From Pedobacter sp. L105 (lineage in GTDB: Bacteria > Bacteroidota > Bacteroidia > Sphingobacteriales > Sphingobacteriaceae): 64,000 nt of DNA. Each line of letters opens with the position of its first letter. Position 1 is the stretch's first letter. This document shows positions 34,092-44,015 of this stretch, one piece after another. Below the pieces are notes generated by a model, which did no database searches, had not been told where the DNA came from, and saw only the letters and a list, made by a program, of their open reading frames with translations. Both the position numbers and the translations under genes were made by a program. The DNA lies in assembly GCF_009765875.1 (NCBI RefSeq), contig NZ_LMUP01000006.1, forward strand, positions 248,001 to 312,000. The letters run 5' to 3'.

Positions 34092-35057
34092 ATGAAACTA
34101 AATAGAGTAATGTGGGGCGTTATCCTACTGTTTGTAGGACTGGTCCTGTTGTTGGAAAACTTCAATGTAATTGATTTTTACTGGAGAAATGTATGGGCCT
34201 TCTGGCCGGTATTCCTGATCATCTCGGGCGTGAACATCCTGTTCAACAGAAATAAATCACAAACCGGAAACATGATCATTATTGGGGTACTGGTAGTGAT
34301 GCTGGGGATGGTGTTCTACAAAGGACAACAGCCTCCCGTAAATAAAAACTGGATAGGCGATAATTTTCCCAAAGGTTTTGACAAAGGCTTTGATGTGGAT
34401 ATCGATGACGATAATGACGATGACGTACAGAAAATGAGTTTCTCTGAGCCTTTGGCTGCAGGTGATGCCGAGAAAAAAACGGTATTGAATATCTCAGGAG
34501 GGGGTACTTCGTTTAAACTAAAAGGTGAAACGGATAGTTTGATTGTCGCTAATGTGGAACGCAGGAAAGGCAATTTCATCCTCCAAAAAGAAAGTACAGA
34601 TTCGGTAACTACGCTTACCTTTAAAATGAAAGACCAGAAAAATAAATGGTCGATGGGTGATGGTGGAAATGATGTAGATCTGAGCCTGAACAAAAAAACG
34701 GAATGGACAGTGAACATGAATATGGGTGCAGGTGAAGTGAATTTCGATTTCTCAGACTATAAAGTAAGGACATTTAAATTTGATGGTGGTGCAGCTGCAC
34801 TGGATATCAGGATAGGGCAGTTGCTGCCGATCACGGATGTAGTAGTTAAAACCGGAGTAGCAGATGTAAAACTGAGCATTCCTCAGGGATCTGGCTGCAG
34901 GATTGTAACCAAAACAGGCTTATCTGCCCGTGATTTTACAGGTTTCATTAAAATTGATAATACCAATTATGAAACACCTAATTATAAAACAGCATCAAAA
35001 AAGGTTTTTATCAATCTGGATGGCGGATTGAGTAACTTTGAAGTAAACAGATATTAA
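34092..35057 (+). CDS. LiaF-like membrane protein (DUF5668 plus C-terminal beta domain)
   Basis: A 321-residue protein. Two to three membrane helices (about 6-75) include WAFWPVFLIISGVNILFNR, the LiaI/LiaF transmembrane signature. An acidic linker (about 98-112, Asp-rich) precedes a C-terminal beta-rich domain (about 125-321) with repeated strand patterns ending in DGGLSNFEVNRY, similar to LiaF/DUF4097 adhesin-like folds. LiaF proteins regulate cell-envelope stress responses in Firmicutes; the role in Bacteroidota is not established. It lies between PspC and the GYF/RDD gene and is probably co-transcribed with both. Confidence 0.8.
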   Translation: MKLNRVMWGVILLFVGLVLLLENFNVIDFYWRNVWAFWPVFLIISGVNILFNRNKSQTGNMIIIGVLVVMLGMVFYKGQQPPVNKNWIGDNFPKGFDKGFDVDIDDDNDDDVQKMSFSEPLAAGDAEKKTVLNISGGGTSFKLKGETDSLIVANVERRKGNFILQKESTDSVTTLTFKMKDQKNKWSMGDGGNDVDLSLNKKTEWTVNMNMGAGEVNFDFSDYKVRTFKFDGGAAALDIRIGQLLPITDVVVKTGVADVKLSIPQGSGCRIVTKTGLSARDFTGFIKIDNTNYETPNYKTASKKVFINLDGGLSNFEVNRY

Positions 35058-35061
35058 TTAC

Positions 35062-35682
35062 TTGGAAGATCAATCAGCCGCTATATATACAATTGTAATC
35101 AATGGAAAGCCGGAAGGCCCCTATACTATAGCCTATTTAAAAAACATCAATGTGCAGCCGGGCACATTTATCAGAAAGCCCGGTATGGACGATTATAAAG
35201 AAGCGCACGAGTTCCCTGAACTCCGTGCGCTTTTTGGTTTTAGTTATGAGCAAACTGCTCCACAATATTTTGCTTCTTTTGATCAACGCCTGCTGGCAGC
35301 TGTTATCGATTATTTTATACTAACATTGGTTTATATTGCTGTACTGCTTGTCGGTTTTATGTTTATTACCGATAAAGAACAACGGCTGCTGATCGGGGTG
35401 TCATTTATTCCATTGATTCCTGTGTTTAAATTGATCTATGGATCTTTTGCTGATGCTACCACCCATCAGGGGAGTGTTGGAAAGCGGTTATTGAGTATAA
35501 GGGTGACCGATCAGAAAGGTCAGCGCATTAGCTTCTCCATTTCATTGCTAAGGAATGTGGCTAAAATTCTTTCTGTATTGCCTTTGTTTTTTGGCTACCT
35601 CTACATCTTTCTCAATAAAAAAAGCCAAAGCTGGCACGATATTGCAGCAAATACATTAGTTATTAAAGATAGATTGATTTAA
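35062..35682 (+). CDS. GYF_2- and RDD-domain membrane protein
   Basis: A 206-residue protein starting at TTG 35062, four bases after the previous stop. A TTG start is needed because the N-terminal GYF_2-like domain (about 8-58: YTIVINGKPEGPYTIAYLK) contains no ATG until residue 41, which would remove it. The RDD domain (about 70-206) has three membrane helices with conserved Arg and Asp residues. RDD proteins are proposed to be exchangers or membrane accessory proteins; function unknown here. It sits in the PspC/LiaF-like operon. Confidence 0.8.
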   Translation: MEDQSAAIYTIVINGKPEGPYTIAYLKNINVQPGTFIRKPGMDDYKEAHEFPELRALFGFSYEQTAPQYFASFDQRLLAAVIDYFILTLVYIAVLLVGFMFITDKEQRLLIGVSFIPLIPVFKLIYGSFADATTHQGSVGKRLLSIRVTDQKGQRISFSISLLRNVAKILSVLPLFFGYLYIFLNKKSQSWHDIAANTLVIKDRLI

Positions 35683-35686
35683 TCTT

Positions 35687-35694
35687 TATCTTTG
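35687..35694 (+). promoter_or_regulatory. Candidate -7 box for ispG
   Basis: TATCTTTG, a full match to TAnnTTTG, lies only six bases before ATG 35701, implying a nearly leaderless mRNA. It also overlaps the TTG at 35692 that could otherwise serve as a start. No -33 element is evident. Confidence 0.4.
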
Positions 35695-35700
35695 CAGAGC

Positions 35701-37662
35701 ATGGAAAACGTATCAGCACAAAAGGATTTAGCCGGGAAATACTGTGATAATTTAAACCAGTATTCAAGGTTCTTAACGCGGGAAGTTCATATAGGGGATA
35801 TTCCTATGGGTGGGTTCAATCCAATCAGGATTCAGTCGATGACAACTACTGATACGATGGACACCAAAGGCACCGTAGAACAGACCATCAGAATGGTAGA
35901 ATCTGGGTGTGAATATGTGCGGATCACCGCCCCGAGTATGAAGGAAGCGGAAAATCTTGCACAGATTAAAAAAGAACTGCGGCTGCGCGGTTATACTGTT
36001 CCCCTGGTTGCTGATATCCATTTTACCCCTAACGCTGCCGAAGCAGCAGCCCGTATCGTTGAAAAAGTAAGGATCAATCCGGGTAATTATGCCGATAAGA
36101 AACGCTTTGAAAATATAGAATATACCCATCTGGCTTACCAGGCTGAGCTGGAAAGGATCAACAAAAAGTTTTCGCCCCTGGTGAAAATTTGTAAAGAATA
36201 TGGTACCGCTATGCGTATCGGTACAAACCATGGTTCTTTATCAGATCGTATCATGAGCCAGTACGGAGATACCCCCCGCGGAATGGTAGAGTCTGCCATG
36301 GAGTTTATCCGCATGTGTGAAGACCTGAATTATTATAACCTGGTGATTTCCATGAAAGCGAGTAATACGCAGGTAATGGTACAGGCCTATCGTTTATTAG
36401 TGGAAACGATGGTAAAAGAGGGGATGAACTATCCGTTACACCTGGGTGTAACGGAAGCCGGTGATGGTGACGATGGAAGGATTAAATCTGCTGTTGGGAT
36501 TGGTACTTTGCTGGAAGACGGGCTGGGTGATACGATCAGGGTTTCCCTGACTGAAGATCCTGAGTTTGAAGCGCCGGTAGCAAAAGCTTTGGCCGACCGC
36601 TATTCAAAACGTAGTACTGTTGGTATCCCGGAAATTGAGCAGATCAATGTGAAAACGCTGCCTTATGATCCTTATGTTTATAACCGCAGGGTTACGCAAC
36701 CGGTACAGCAAATCGGCGGACATCATCCTCCGATAGTAATGATGGATGTTTCTTCAAAAAATCTAAAAGACCCTTATTTCTTAATGGAAGCAGGTTATCA
36801 ATATAGTGCCGGTTTAGATAAGTATAATATAGCTGATCAGGCATGTGACCTGGTTTACCTTGGTGATGCTTTGCCTTCTTTTTCTTTCCCCGGAAATCTG
36901 CGTCAGATCTATAACCATGCAACCTGGCTGGGGCTGAAAGATAAAAGTAATTGCCATCCGCTGTTCAAACTGGAAGATTATCCTGCTGTTGCAGTAAAAG
37001 ATCATGTATTGAACCTGATCAGTGTAAATGCAAAAAACTATGATATTTCTTTGTTGAAGTCGCTGGATCAAACTTCAGTTTTGGTACTGGAAACTGTTGC
37101 AGAACATGGCATGGCAGAACAACGTGCATTTTTTGTGGCACTGCTGGAAAATGATATTCAACTACCGGTAATTATTAAAAGAACATATACCGATATCAAC
37201 ACTGACGATTTAACATTATTCGCGGCAACCGATCTGGGAGCTTTATTAACAGATGGTTTTGGTGATGGCGTGTGGATAGATGCACCAAAAAATGTAGAGC
37301 TTCCTGCATTGAATTCAATGAGTTTTATTATTCTTCAGGCCACGCGAACAAGGATTTCTAAAGCGGAATACATCTCTTGCCCAAGCTGCGGAAGAACACT
37401 GTTCGATTTGCAGGAAACCACGCAATTGATACGGTCAAGGACAGATCACCTGAAAGGGATCAAGATTGCCATTATGGGTTGTATTGTAAATGGCCCGGGT
37501 GAAATGGCCGATGCTGATTACGGATATGTAGGTGCCGGCCCTGATAAGATCACTTTGTACCGCGGTAAGGAAGTAGTGAAAAAGAATTTGAGTGCTACTT
37601 TTGCATTGGATGAACTGATCGAACTGATCAGGGAAGACGGTAACTGGACAGAAGTTAAATAA
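35701..37662 (+). CDS. ispG: (E)-4-hydroxy-3-methylbut-2-enyl-diphosphate synthase, long form
   Basis: A 653-residue [4Fe-4S] enzyme that converts MEcPP to HMBPP in the non-mevalonate isoprenoid pathway. An N-terminal TIM barrel (about 20-290) includes RIQSMTTTDTMD and VADIHFTPNAA; the C-terminal cluster-binding domain has SCPSCGRTLFDL and MGCIVNGPGEM, with cysteines for the cluster. The extra middle domain of about 250 residues (about 300-545) matches the long IspG of plants, Chlamydia and Bacteroidota versus about 370 in E. coli. Start chosen at ATG 35701 downstream of a TTG at 35692 that sits in the -7 box. A terminator follows. Confidence 0.93.
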   Translation: MENVSAQKDLAGKYCDNLNQYSRFLTREVHIGDIPMGGFNPIRIQSMTTTDTMDTKGTVEQTIRMVESGCEYVRITAPSMKEAENLAQIKKELRLRGYTVPLVADIHFTPNAAEAAARIVEKVRINPGNYADKKRFENIEYTHLAYQAELERINKKFSPLVKICKEYGTAMRIGTNHGSLSDRIMSQYGDTPRGMVESAMEFIRMCEDLNYYNLVISMKASNTQVMVQAYRLLVETMVKEGMNYPLHLGVTEAGDGDDGRIKSAVGIGTLLEDGLGDTIRVSLTEDPEFEAPVAKALADRYSKRSTVGIPEIEQINVKTLPYDPYVYNRRVTQPVQQIGGHHPPIVMMDVSSKNLKDPYFLMEAGYQYSAGLDKYNIADQACDLVYLGDALPSFSFPGNLRQIYNHATWLGLKDKSNCHPLFKLEDYPAVAVKDHVLNLISVNAKNYDISLLKSLDQTSVLVLETVAEHGMAEQRAFFVALLENDIQLPVIIKRTYTDINTDDLTLFAATDLGALLTDGFGDGVWIDAPKNVELPALNSMSFIILQATRTRISKAEYISCPSCGRTLFDLQETTQLIRSRTDHLKGIKIAIMGCIVNGPGEMADADYGYVGAGPDKITLYRGKEVVKKNLSATFALDELIELIREDGNWTEVK

Positions 37663-37665
37663 CAT

Positions 37666-37709
37666 AAAAGGCTTTGAGGTTGTTAGGAATGACATCAAAG
37701 CCTTTTTTA
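37666..37709. terminator. Bidirectional terminator between ispG and an alpha/beta hydrolase
   Basis: A 12-bp perfect stem (37666-37677 with 37695-37706) ends in a run of T residues on the plus strand and begins in a run of A residues, which gives a shorter T-run on the minus strand. It sits in the gap between two convergent genes. Confidence 0.7.
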
Positions 37710-37711
37710 TA

Positions 37712-38533
37712 TTATTCTTTTAAAAAATCTAATGTTTTATTAAAAACATCCTGTAAATGCGCAGGCAGGGCTGTTTCCGTATAAGGATGTGTAGCTCCAT
37801 ATACATGATTGGCACCTGGTATTTTCTGTAATTTAGCTCTGGGCTGTGCCTGCGCCAATTGCTGTGCAACACTAAACTGTACATTTACATCATCATCTCC
37901 ATGAAGAATTAACCAGGGAATTGGAATAGCCGATGCGGCAGCCAGGATATTAAATTCTTCAAGATGTGCATTATAGTCTTCCAGTAATGTAACATCTAAA
38001 GGCATCTTCTCCTTTGTCCTTGCGTTTTCAACAAAGATGCGCCCGTTGCTTAACCATTCCTCTTCCTGCTCTTTCTTCCATAAAGAACTGAAATCCGCAA
38101 TGGCCGACCAGGTAACAATTTTATTAACCCGTTCGTCATAAGCACCTTTGATAATGGTTAGTCCGCCTCCTTTACTGTGTCCTATCAGGTAAAGTGGACT
38201 TAAAGGATAGGTATGGACAATATAATTGATCACGGTATCCAGATCTTTTAACTCCATACTTACTGTGTTGGCCGCAAAGGCATCCAGATCGGTAACCTCA
38301 TTTGGATGTGCTGCGGTAACTCCGTTATGACTCAGGTTAAATTTAAAATACCGGTATCCTGCACTGGCAAAATTAGAAGCCACTAAATTGTGCGCACCCC
38401 AGTCCTTAAAACCTTTAAAACCATGGACAAACAGGATGTTGGGCTGGTTTGTATAAGTTTCGTCATATGTAACGTCACCGGAAATTGTTTTATCCCCTGA
38501 ACCGGATAAAATAAATTGCTCGTTTTTTATCAT
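37712..38533 (-). CDS. Alpha/beta hydrolase
   Basis: A 273-residue hydrolase with the nucleophile elbow GHSKGGG (about 118-124), the acid in LHGDDDVNV and the catalytic His in GANHVYG, all in canonical order. The N-terminal ILFVHGFKGFKDWG carries the HG oxyanion motif. It resembles esterase/acyl-peptide hydrolase-like enzymes of the dienelactone hydrolase group, but the substrate is unknown. Monocistronic, facing away from hemA. Confidence 0.8.
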   Translation of the reverse strand: MIKNEQFILSGSGDKTISGDVTYDETYTNQPNILFVHGFKGFKDWGAHNLVASNFASAGYRYFKFNLSHNGVTAAHPNEVTDLDAFAANTVSMELKDLDTVINYIVHTYPLSPLYLIGHSKGGGLTIIKGAYDERVNKIVTWSAIADFSSLWKKEQEEEWLSNGRIFVENARTKEKMPLDVTLLEDYNAHLEEFNILAAASAIPIPWLILHGDDDVNVQFSVAQQLAQAQPRAKLQKIPGANHVYGATHPYTETALPAHLQDVFNKTLDFLKE

Positions 38534-38670
38534 ATCTGTGTCTGTATAGGTTCTTTAGCTATATAAACAAACATCAGGCCTGCTTGTTTAGTGTATTTCC
38601 TGTTTAATTTAAAACCGTTCTAAATTGCTCTTAATTACAGCATAATGACAGACAATAATAGCTGGCTTGT

Positions 38671-38678
38671 TACTTTTG
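38671..38678 (+). promoter_or_regulatory. Candidate -7 box for hemA
   Basis: TACTTTTG matches TAnnTTTG and ends 28 bases before the TTG start of hemA. There is no TTG at -33 spacing, so it is a partial promoter match. Confidence 0.4.
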
Positions 38679-38706
38679 TTGGCACTGAAAAATTAACTAA
38701 CCCACA

Positions 38707-39933
38707 TTGGAATATTTAAAGATACTCGCTTTCACACATAAACAGATTGACCTGAAATCATTAGGGAAATTGGTGATATGCGATGAGACTCTGGATGACA
38801 GAATGAAGAATATCCAAAAGGAACTTGATGTAAAAGAGATCTTTTACATTGGAACCTGTAACCGTGTTGAATTTGTTTTCACAACGGGAAAGGAGTTAGA
38901 CCGTGAGTTTATCCTTCGCTTTCTTACCGTTCTCAATATGGGACTGCCTGAAGAGTACATGGATAAGTTCATTGAGAATGTTTCCGTGTATGAACAAGTA
39001 GAAGCTTTTAATCACTTGCTGCGCACTTCCTGTTCGCTGGAAAGCCTGGTAGTTGGAGAAAAAGAAATCCTTGCTCAGGTGAGAAGGGCTTATGAAGCTT
39101 GTCGCCATTCAGGTTTTACCGCAGATTATATGCGGATGATCATGAACCGCGTAGTTAAAACAGCAAAAGAAGTTTATACCCATACCAATATCTCCAAAAA
39201 TCCTGTTTCTGTTGTTTCCTTAGCTTATCGCAAGTTACGGGACCTAACGATCACTGCCAATTCTAGGTTATTGATCATTGGTGCAGGTGAAACCAATAAA
39301 AATCTAGCCCAGTATCTTAAAAAACATAAGTATTCTAATTTTTCTATTTTCAACAGAACGGTAGAAAATGCAGAAAGCCTGGCAAAAGACCTGAATGGTA
39401 TCGCTTACCCTCTTTCGGAGCTGGAAAACTTTAACAAGGGTTTTGATGTGATCATCACTTGTACAGGCGCTACAGAACCTATTATCACTGAAGAACTTTA
39501 CCGTAAGTTACTGAATGGTGATACCGGTAAAAAAGTGATTGTCGATCTGGCTATACCTAATGACGTTGCCCCATCTGTCATTAAAAATTTCCCCGTTCAT
39601 TATATTGAGGTAGAATCCTTAAAGGAAATCGCCCGTAAAAATATCCAGGAGCGTTATGATGAACTGATCAATGCAGAACAGATCATCGATCAGAATATCA
39701 AAGAATTTGACCTCGATCTTCGTCAGCGCAAGATAGAGATCGCCATGAGTGAGGTTCCTCAAAAGATAAAAGCCATTAAAAGCAAAGCGCTGGATATTGT
39801 TTTTGCCGAAGAGATCAACACGCTTGACGAAAATTCAAGACTGGTACTGGAACGCGTAATGGATTATATGGAGAAAAAATATATCAGCGTGCCTATGGTT
39901 ATGGCCAAAGAGATTCTCGTTAACAACAGCTAA
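38707..39933 (+). CDS. hemA: Glutamyl-tRNA reductase
   Basis: A 408-residue enzyme that reduces glutamyl-tRNA to glutamate-1-semialdehyde with NADPH, the first committed step of C5 heme synthesis. The nucleophile Cys is in GTCNRVEF (about 48-55); SLESLVVGEKEILAQVRRAY follows; the NADPH domain begins with LLIIGAGETN. The start is TTG 38707; no ATG lies near enough to retain the N-terminal domain. C-terminal coiled coil from about 310. It leads the heme cluster, with a 104-base gap and its own -7 box before hemCD. Confidence 0.92.
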   Translation: MEYLKILAFTHKQIDLKSLGKLVICDETLDDRMKNIQKELDVKEIFYIGTCNRVEFVFTTGKELDREFILRFLTVLNMGLPEEYMDKFIENVSVYEQVEAFNHLLRTSCSLESLVVGEKEILAQVRRAYEACRHSGFTADYMRMIMNRVVKTAKEVYTHTNISKNPVSVVSLAYRKLRDLTITANSRLLIIGAGETNKNLAQYLKKHKYSNFSIFNRTVENAESLAKDLNGIAYPLSELENFNKGFDVIITCTGATEPIITEELYRKLLNGDTGKKVIVDLAIPNDVAPSVIKNFPVHYIEVESLKEIARKNIQERYDELINAEQIIDQNIKEFDLDLRQRKIEIAMSEVPQKIKAIKSKALDIVFAEEINTLDENSRLVLERVMDYMEKKYISVPMVMAKEILVNNS

Positions 39934-40003
39934 GCTTTCCGCTTAGTTTAGTCACTATAAATACATTATTTGTTTATTCTTTAAGACTATAACTCTTTTA
40001 GGT

Positions 40004-40011
40004 TAAATTTG
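40004..40011 (+). promoter_or_regulatory. Candidate -7 box for hemCD
   Basis: TAAATTTG matches the -7 consensus, 26 bases before ATG 40038. No -33 element at normal spacing. Suggests hemCD and the following genes can be transcribed separately from hemA. Confidence 0.4.
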
Positions 40012-40037
40012 CGCAAATCTAAATACGCGATACCTGC

Positions 40038-41618
40038 ATGAAAAAACTTATTATCGGCACAAGAGGAAGTGATCTGGCATTATGGCAAGCTAATTACACC
40101 AAGGATAAACTGGCTGAAATCGGCGTTGAATCTGAACTAAAGATCATCAAGACACAAGGGGATAAAATTCTTAACTTAAGGCTGGATAAGCTGGAAGGAA
40201 AAGGTTTTTTTACTAAGGAGCTGGAAGAAGAGTTATTAAGCGGCGGTATCGATATTGCTGTCCATTCCCATAAAGATCTGCCTACAACACATCCTGCAGG
40301 TCTAATTATTGCCGCGGTTTCTGATAGGGAAGACCCATCAGAGTTATTGCTGATTTTAAAGGATTGCGTGGATGTTACCCAAAAACTGTCGCTAAAAACA
40401 GGTGCACAGGTAGGTACTTCTTCTAACCGCCGTAAAGCGCAATTGCTTGCCCAGCGGACAGATTTAAATATTGAAGACCTGCGTGGTAATATCAACACCC
40501 GCATCCAAAAGTTACGGGATGAAAATTATGATGCTATCCTGCTGGCCAAGGCTGGAGTTGCACGGTTGAACTTAAATTTAAGCGAGTTTCACCAGGAGAT
40601 CATTGAGCCCACAGAATTAGTTCCTGCTCCTGCACAGGGCGTACTGGCTATACAGATCAGGGAGAATGACCATGAGTTGTTTGATTTGCTTCAGCAGATT
40701 AATGATACCGCTGTGGCAGAAGAGATTGCTGTAGAGCGTAAGGTACTAAACCTGTTTGAAGGAGGCTGTCACATGCCTTTGGGCTGTTATTGCAAAAAAG
40801 AAAACGGAAAGTATGAAATATGGACCTCTAAAGCTTTAACAGGTGATGATTTTCCAGATCGTTTATTTTTAAGGGTAGATAGCCTGGAAGGAATAGCTGA
40901 AAAAATAGTTGCTAAGTTTGATGTGAACAGAAAGCTGCCTGCAAGAGTGTTCATTTCCCGCGAAATCGGGGAGCACAATTATTTCAGAAGGGCTTTGGAA
41001 AAAAATAAAATAGAAATCGAAGGTAGGTCGCTGATCCGTACTTTTCCTATAGTGAATATCCTGGATCCGTTTTACCTGAAACATATCGACTGGATATTTT
41101 TTAGCAGCCGTAATGGAGTAGAATACTTTTTTAAGTTAAAACCTGTTTTACCAAAACACGTGAAGTTTGGTGTGGTAGGAAGAGGCTCTGAAGATGCCCT
41201 GCGTAAATATGGCCATCTGGCTGATTATGTAGGTGAAAGCGGAGATATTACAGAAGTTGCCGAAGGTTTTGCCCTGCTGGTAAAAGGCCAAACAGTTCTT
41301 TTCCCAAGAGCGCAGGATTCTTTGCTCACGATACAAAAATCTTTATCGGCAGATACCAAAGTGGTAGATCTGCCAATTTATGAAACAGTAATTGAAGACG
41401 ATATAGATCAGACGCATGCTGATATATTGATTTTTACCAGCCCTTCGAATGTAGAGGCATATTTTGCCGATAATCTGCTGGAACCCGAACAAAAGGTAAT
41501 TGCAATAGGAAAATCAACAGGAATGAAATTTGACGAAATGGGTGTGCAGTATACGCTGCCTTATTCACCTGATGAAATCGGTTTGGCTGAAGCTGTATTC
41601 GGAATTGATATTAAATAA
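40038..41618 (+). CDS. hemCD: Fused hydroxymethylbilane synthase and uroporphyrinogen-III synthase
   Basis: A 526-residue two-domain enzyme. Residues 1 to about 300 are hydroxymethylbilane synthase: GTRGSDLALWQ, SHKDLPT and GGCHMPLGCY, where the Cys (about 243) binds the dipyrromethane cofactor. The remainder is a uroporphyrinogen-III synthase domain (HemD), recognised from length and the FFSSRNGVEYFF and DILIFTSPSNVEAYF pattern. The fusion would channel unstable hydroxymethylbilane directly to ring closure. It precedes hemB by 19 bases. The HemD half is less conserved, so its identity is slightly less certain. Confidence 0.88.
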   Translation: MKKLIIGTRGSDLALWQANYTKDKLAEIGVESELKIIKTQGDKILNLRLDKLEGKGFFTKELEEELLSGGIDIAVHSHKDLPTTHPAGLIIAAVSDREDPSELLLILKDCVDVTQKLSLKTGAQVGTSSNRRKAQLLAQRTDLNIEDLRGNINTRIQKLRDENYDAILLAKAGVARLNLNLSEFHQEIIEPTELVPAPAQGVLAIQIRENDHELFDLLQQINDTAVAEEIAVERKVLNLFEGGCHMPLGCYCKKENGKYEIWTSKALTGDDFPDRLFLRVDSLEGIAEKIVAKFDVNRKLPARVFISREIGEHNYFRRALEKNKIEIEGRSLIRTFPIVNILDPFYLKHIDWIFFSSRNGVEYFFKLKPVLPKHVKFGVVGRGSEDALRKYGHLADYVGESGDITEVAEGFALLVKGQTVLFPRAQDSLLTIQKSLSADTKVVDLPIYETVIEDDIDQTHADILIFTSPSNVEAYFADNLLEPEQKVIAIGKSTGMKFDEMGVQYTLPYSPDEIGLAEAVFGIDIK

Positions 41619-41637
41619 AAGGAGAGAGAGATTTATT

Positions 41638-42606
41638 ATGTTACACCGTCCACGTAGATTAAGAAAGAACCCAGTTGTAAGAGAAATGATGGCTGAAACA
41701 AAGCTGTCTAAAGACATGTTCATGTACCCGTACTTTGTTGTGCCGGGGCAGGGTGTCACGCATCCGATCGATTCAATGCCTGGTGTAAACCATTTTTCTG
41801 AAGATACCCTGATCAAAGATGTTGAAAAGGGATTGAAACTTGGGGTAAATAAGATTATGCTGTTTGGTGTAGGTGATGAAAAAAGTGAAGATGCACATTC
41901 TGCTTACCATGATCATTCACTGGTTCCTTCGGCAGTACGTGCCTTAAAGAAAAACTTTGGGGATGACTTGTATGTAGTTACCGACGTTTGCGTTTGTTCT
42001 TATACTACCCACGGACATTGCGGTATTCTGAAAGATGATTATGTGCAAAACGATGAAACCGTAGAAGTGATTGCAAAGATGGCTTTAACACATGCTCAGG
42101 CAGGTGCCGATATGCTGGCTCCTTCAGATATGATGGACGGGCGCATTGGAGCGATCAGGGAATTACTGGATCAAAATAAATATGTAAATACGGCTATTAT
42201 GGCCCACGCTACAAAATTTGCTTCTGCTTATTATGGCCCTTTCAGGGAGGCGGCCGATTGTGCGCCAAGTAAAGGCGACAGAAAAGCTTATCAAATGGAT
42301 TTCAGAAATCCCAATGAAGCTTTAAGGGAAGCCCTGCTGGATGAACAGGAAGGTGCCGATGTGCTGATGGTAAAACCTGCCTTGGCTTACCTCGATGTAA
42401 TGCATAATTTGAAACAACATACCAATGTACCTATTGCCTGTTATAATGTTTCCGGAGAGTATGCGATGGTGAAAGCCGCTGCAGAAAGAGGCTGGATCGA
42501 TGAGCAAAAGATAGTTATGGAAACCATGTATGCCTTTGCACGTGCGGGCGCAAGTATTATCACTACTTATCATATCAGGGATATGGTAGAAAAGAACTGG
42601 ATATAA
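41638..42606 (+). CDS. hemB: Delta-aminolevulinic acid dehydratase (porphobilinogen synthase)
   Basis: A 322-residue enzyme joining two ALA molecules into porphobilinogen. The zinc-binding Cys triad is in DVCVCSYTTHGHCG (about 117-130), and the Schiff-base lysines are in MAHATKFASAYYGPF and VLMVKPALAYLD. The open frame extends upstream into hemCD, but ATG 41638, with a clear Shine-Dalgarno (AAAGGAGAG at 41618-41626), is the start. It ends one base before hemL. Confidence 0.94.
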   Translation: MLHRPRRLRKNPVVREMMAETKLSKDMFMYPYFVVPGQGVTHPIDSMPGVNHFSEDTLIKDVEKGLKLGVNKIMLFGVGDEKSEDAHSAYHDHSLVPSAVRALKKNFGDDLYVVTDVCVCSYTTHGHCGILKDDYVQNDETVEVIAKMALTHAQAGADMLAPSDMMDGRIGAIRELLDQNKYVNTAIMAHATKFASAYYGPFREAADCAPSKGDRKAYQMDFRNPNEALREALLDEQEGADVLMVKPALAYLDVMHNLKQHTNVPIACYNVSGEYAMVKAAAERGWIDEQKIVMETMYAFARAGASIITTYHIRDMVEKNWI

Positions 42607-42607
42607 T

Positions 42608-43981
42608 ATGTTAGAATCATTAAAAAAAATGTTCTCCGGTAACGAGGAAGACATGCCCGTAAATACCGGGAGTAAACCTGATATTTCAAGAGAGAAATCG
42701 GCAGAATTGTATGCAAAGGCAAAAACATATTTCCCGGGCGGTGTAAATTCACCGGTTAGGGCATTTAAGTCCGTTTATGGAACACCGCTGTTTATTCAAA
42801 AAGGAGATGGTTGTTATGTATGGGATGCTGATGGAAATCAGTTTATTGATTTTTGCGGCAGCTGGGGACCATTGATCTTAGGACATAACCCGCAGAAAGT
42901 TAGAGAAAAAGTAACTGAAGTGATGCAGAACGGTATGAGCTTCGGTGCCCCTACGGCATTGGAGAATGAACTGGCCGAATTGATCATTAAGAATAATAAA
43001 CACGTAGAAAAGATCCGTTTTACAAGCTCCGGTACAGAAGCGGTAATGTCTGCTATCCGTTTGGCAAGAGGCTACACTGCTAAAGATAAAATCCTGAAAT
43101 TTGAAGGCTGTTATCATGGTCACAGTGATTCCCTGCTGGTGAAAGCTGGCTCGGGACTGGTTACTTTTGGTGAAACATCTTCTTTGGGCGTACCTAAGTC
43201 TTTCGCAGAAGAGACTATTGTAGTGCCTTTGAATGATAAAGAAGCTTTAAAACTGGCATTTGCTGAGTTTAAAGATCAGATTGCAGCAGTGATTATTGAA
43301 GGTGTCCCTGCTAATAATGGCTTGCTGATCCAGGATGCAGATTATATTGAGTTTTTACAGCAGATCTGTAAAGAAAACGGAGCCCTGTTAATCTTTGATG
43401 AGGTGATCACCGGCTTCAGGTTAGGATTTGAAGGAGCCGCAGGATATTATGGCGCTAAACCTGATATTGTTACTTATGGTAAAATCTTAGGCGGTGGTTT
43501 ACCCGTAGGTATGTATGGAGCTTCTGCTGAAATCATGAGTTGCATTTCTCCTGATGGAGGAGTTTATCAGGCCGGTACTTTATCAGGCAATCCGGTTGCC
43601 ATGGCAGCCGGTATTGCTCAGTTAACCGAACTATTGCGCTCTGGTTTCTACAAAGAACTGAACAATAAGGCTGCGGAGTTTGCAGAAAGTATTCAGCGTT
43701 TTGCTACGGCAAGAAATTATAAATTCAAAGTCTTTAATATAGGATCTATCTTTTGGTTTGCTTTTACAGATAAAGATAAGATACAGAGTGCTGCGGATAT
43801 CGATCCTGCAAGTATGGAGAAATTTAAAGTGATGCACAGAGAGCTGTTGAACAGGGGAATTTACCTGGGACCTTCAGGATATGAAGTCGGCTTTGTTTCA
43901 GCAGCGCACACGAAAATTGAGCTGGAGAAGGCAAAAAGGGCTATTCTAGAAGCCCTGGACATTGTTTTTAGGAATAAGTAA
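42608..43981 (+). CDS. hemL: Glutamate-1-semialdehyde 2,1-aminomutase
   Basis: A 457-residue PLP enzyme converting glutamate-1-semialdehyde to 5-aminolevulinate. Motifs are PGGVNSPVRAFK (about 39-50), SSGTEAVMSAIRLARG, and TYGKILGGGLPVG with the PLP lysine. With ATG 42608 the protein has about 20 residues more at the N-terminus than usual; ATG 42653 is an alternative. One base separates it from hemB. The following histidine kinase gene may overlap its end or start shortly after. Confidence 0.92.
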   Translation: MLESLKKMFSGNEEDMPVNTGSKPDISREKSAELYAKAKTYFPGGVNSPVRAFKSVYGTPLFIQKGDGCYVWDADGNQFIDFCGSWGPLILGHNPQKVREKVTEVMQNGMSFGAPTALENELAELIIKNNKHVEKIRFTSSGTEAVMSAIRLARGYTAKDKILKFEGCYHGHSDSLLVKAGSGLVTFGETSSLGVPKSFAEETIVVPLNDKEALKLAFAEFKDQIAAVIIEGVPANNGLLIQDADYIEFLQQICKENGALLIFDEVITGFRLGFEGAAGYYGAKPDIVTYGKILGGGLPVGMYGASAEIMSCISPDGGVYQAGTLSGNPVAMAAGIAQLTELLRSGFYKELNNKAAEFAESIQRFATARNYKFKVFNIGSIFWFAFTDKDKIQSAADIDPASMEKFKVMHRELLNRGIYLGPSGYEVGFVSAAHTKIELEKAKRAILEALDIVFRNK

Positions 43982-44015
43982 ATTAACACTATATTTAAGC
44001 AGTTTAAAAAGAATT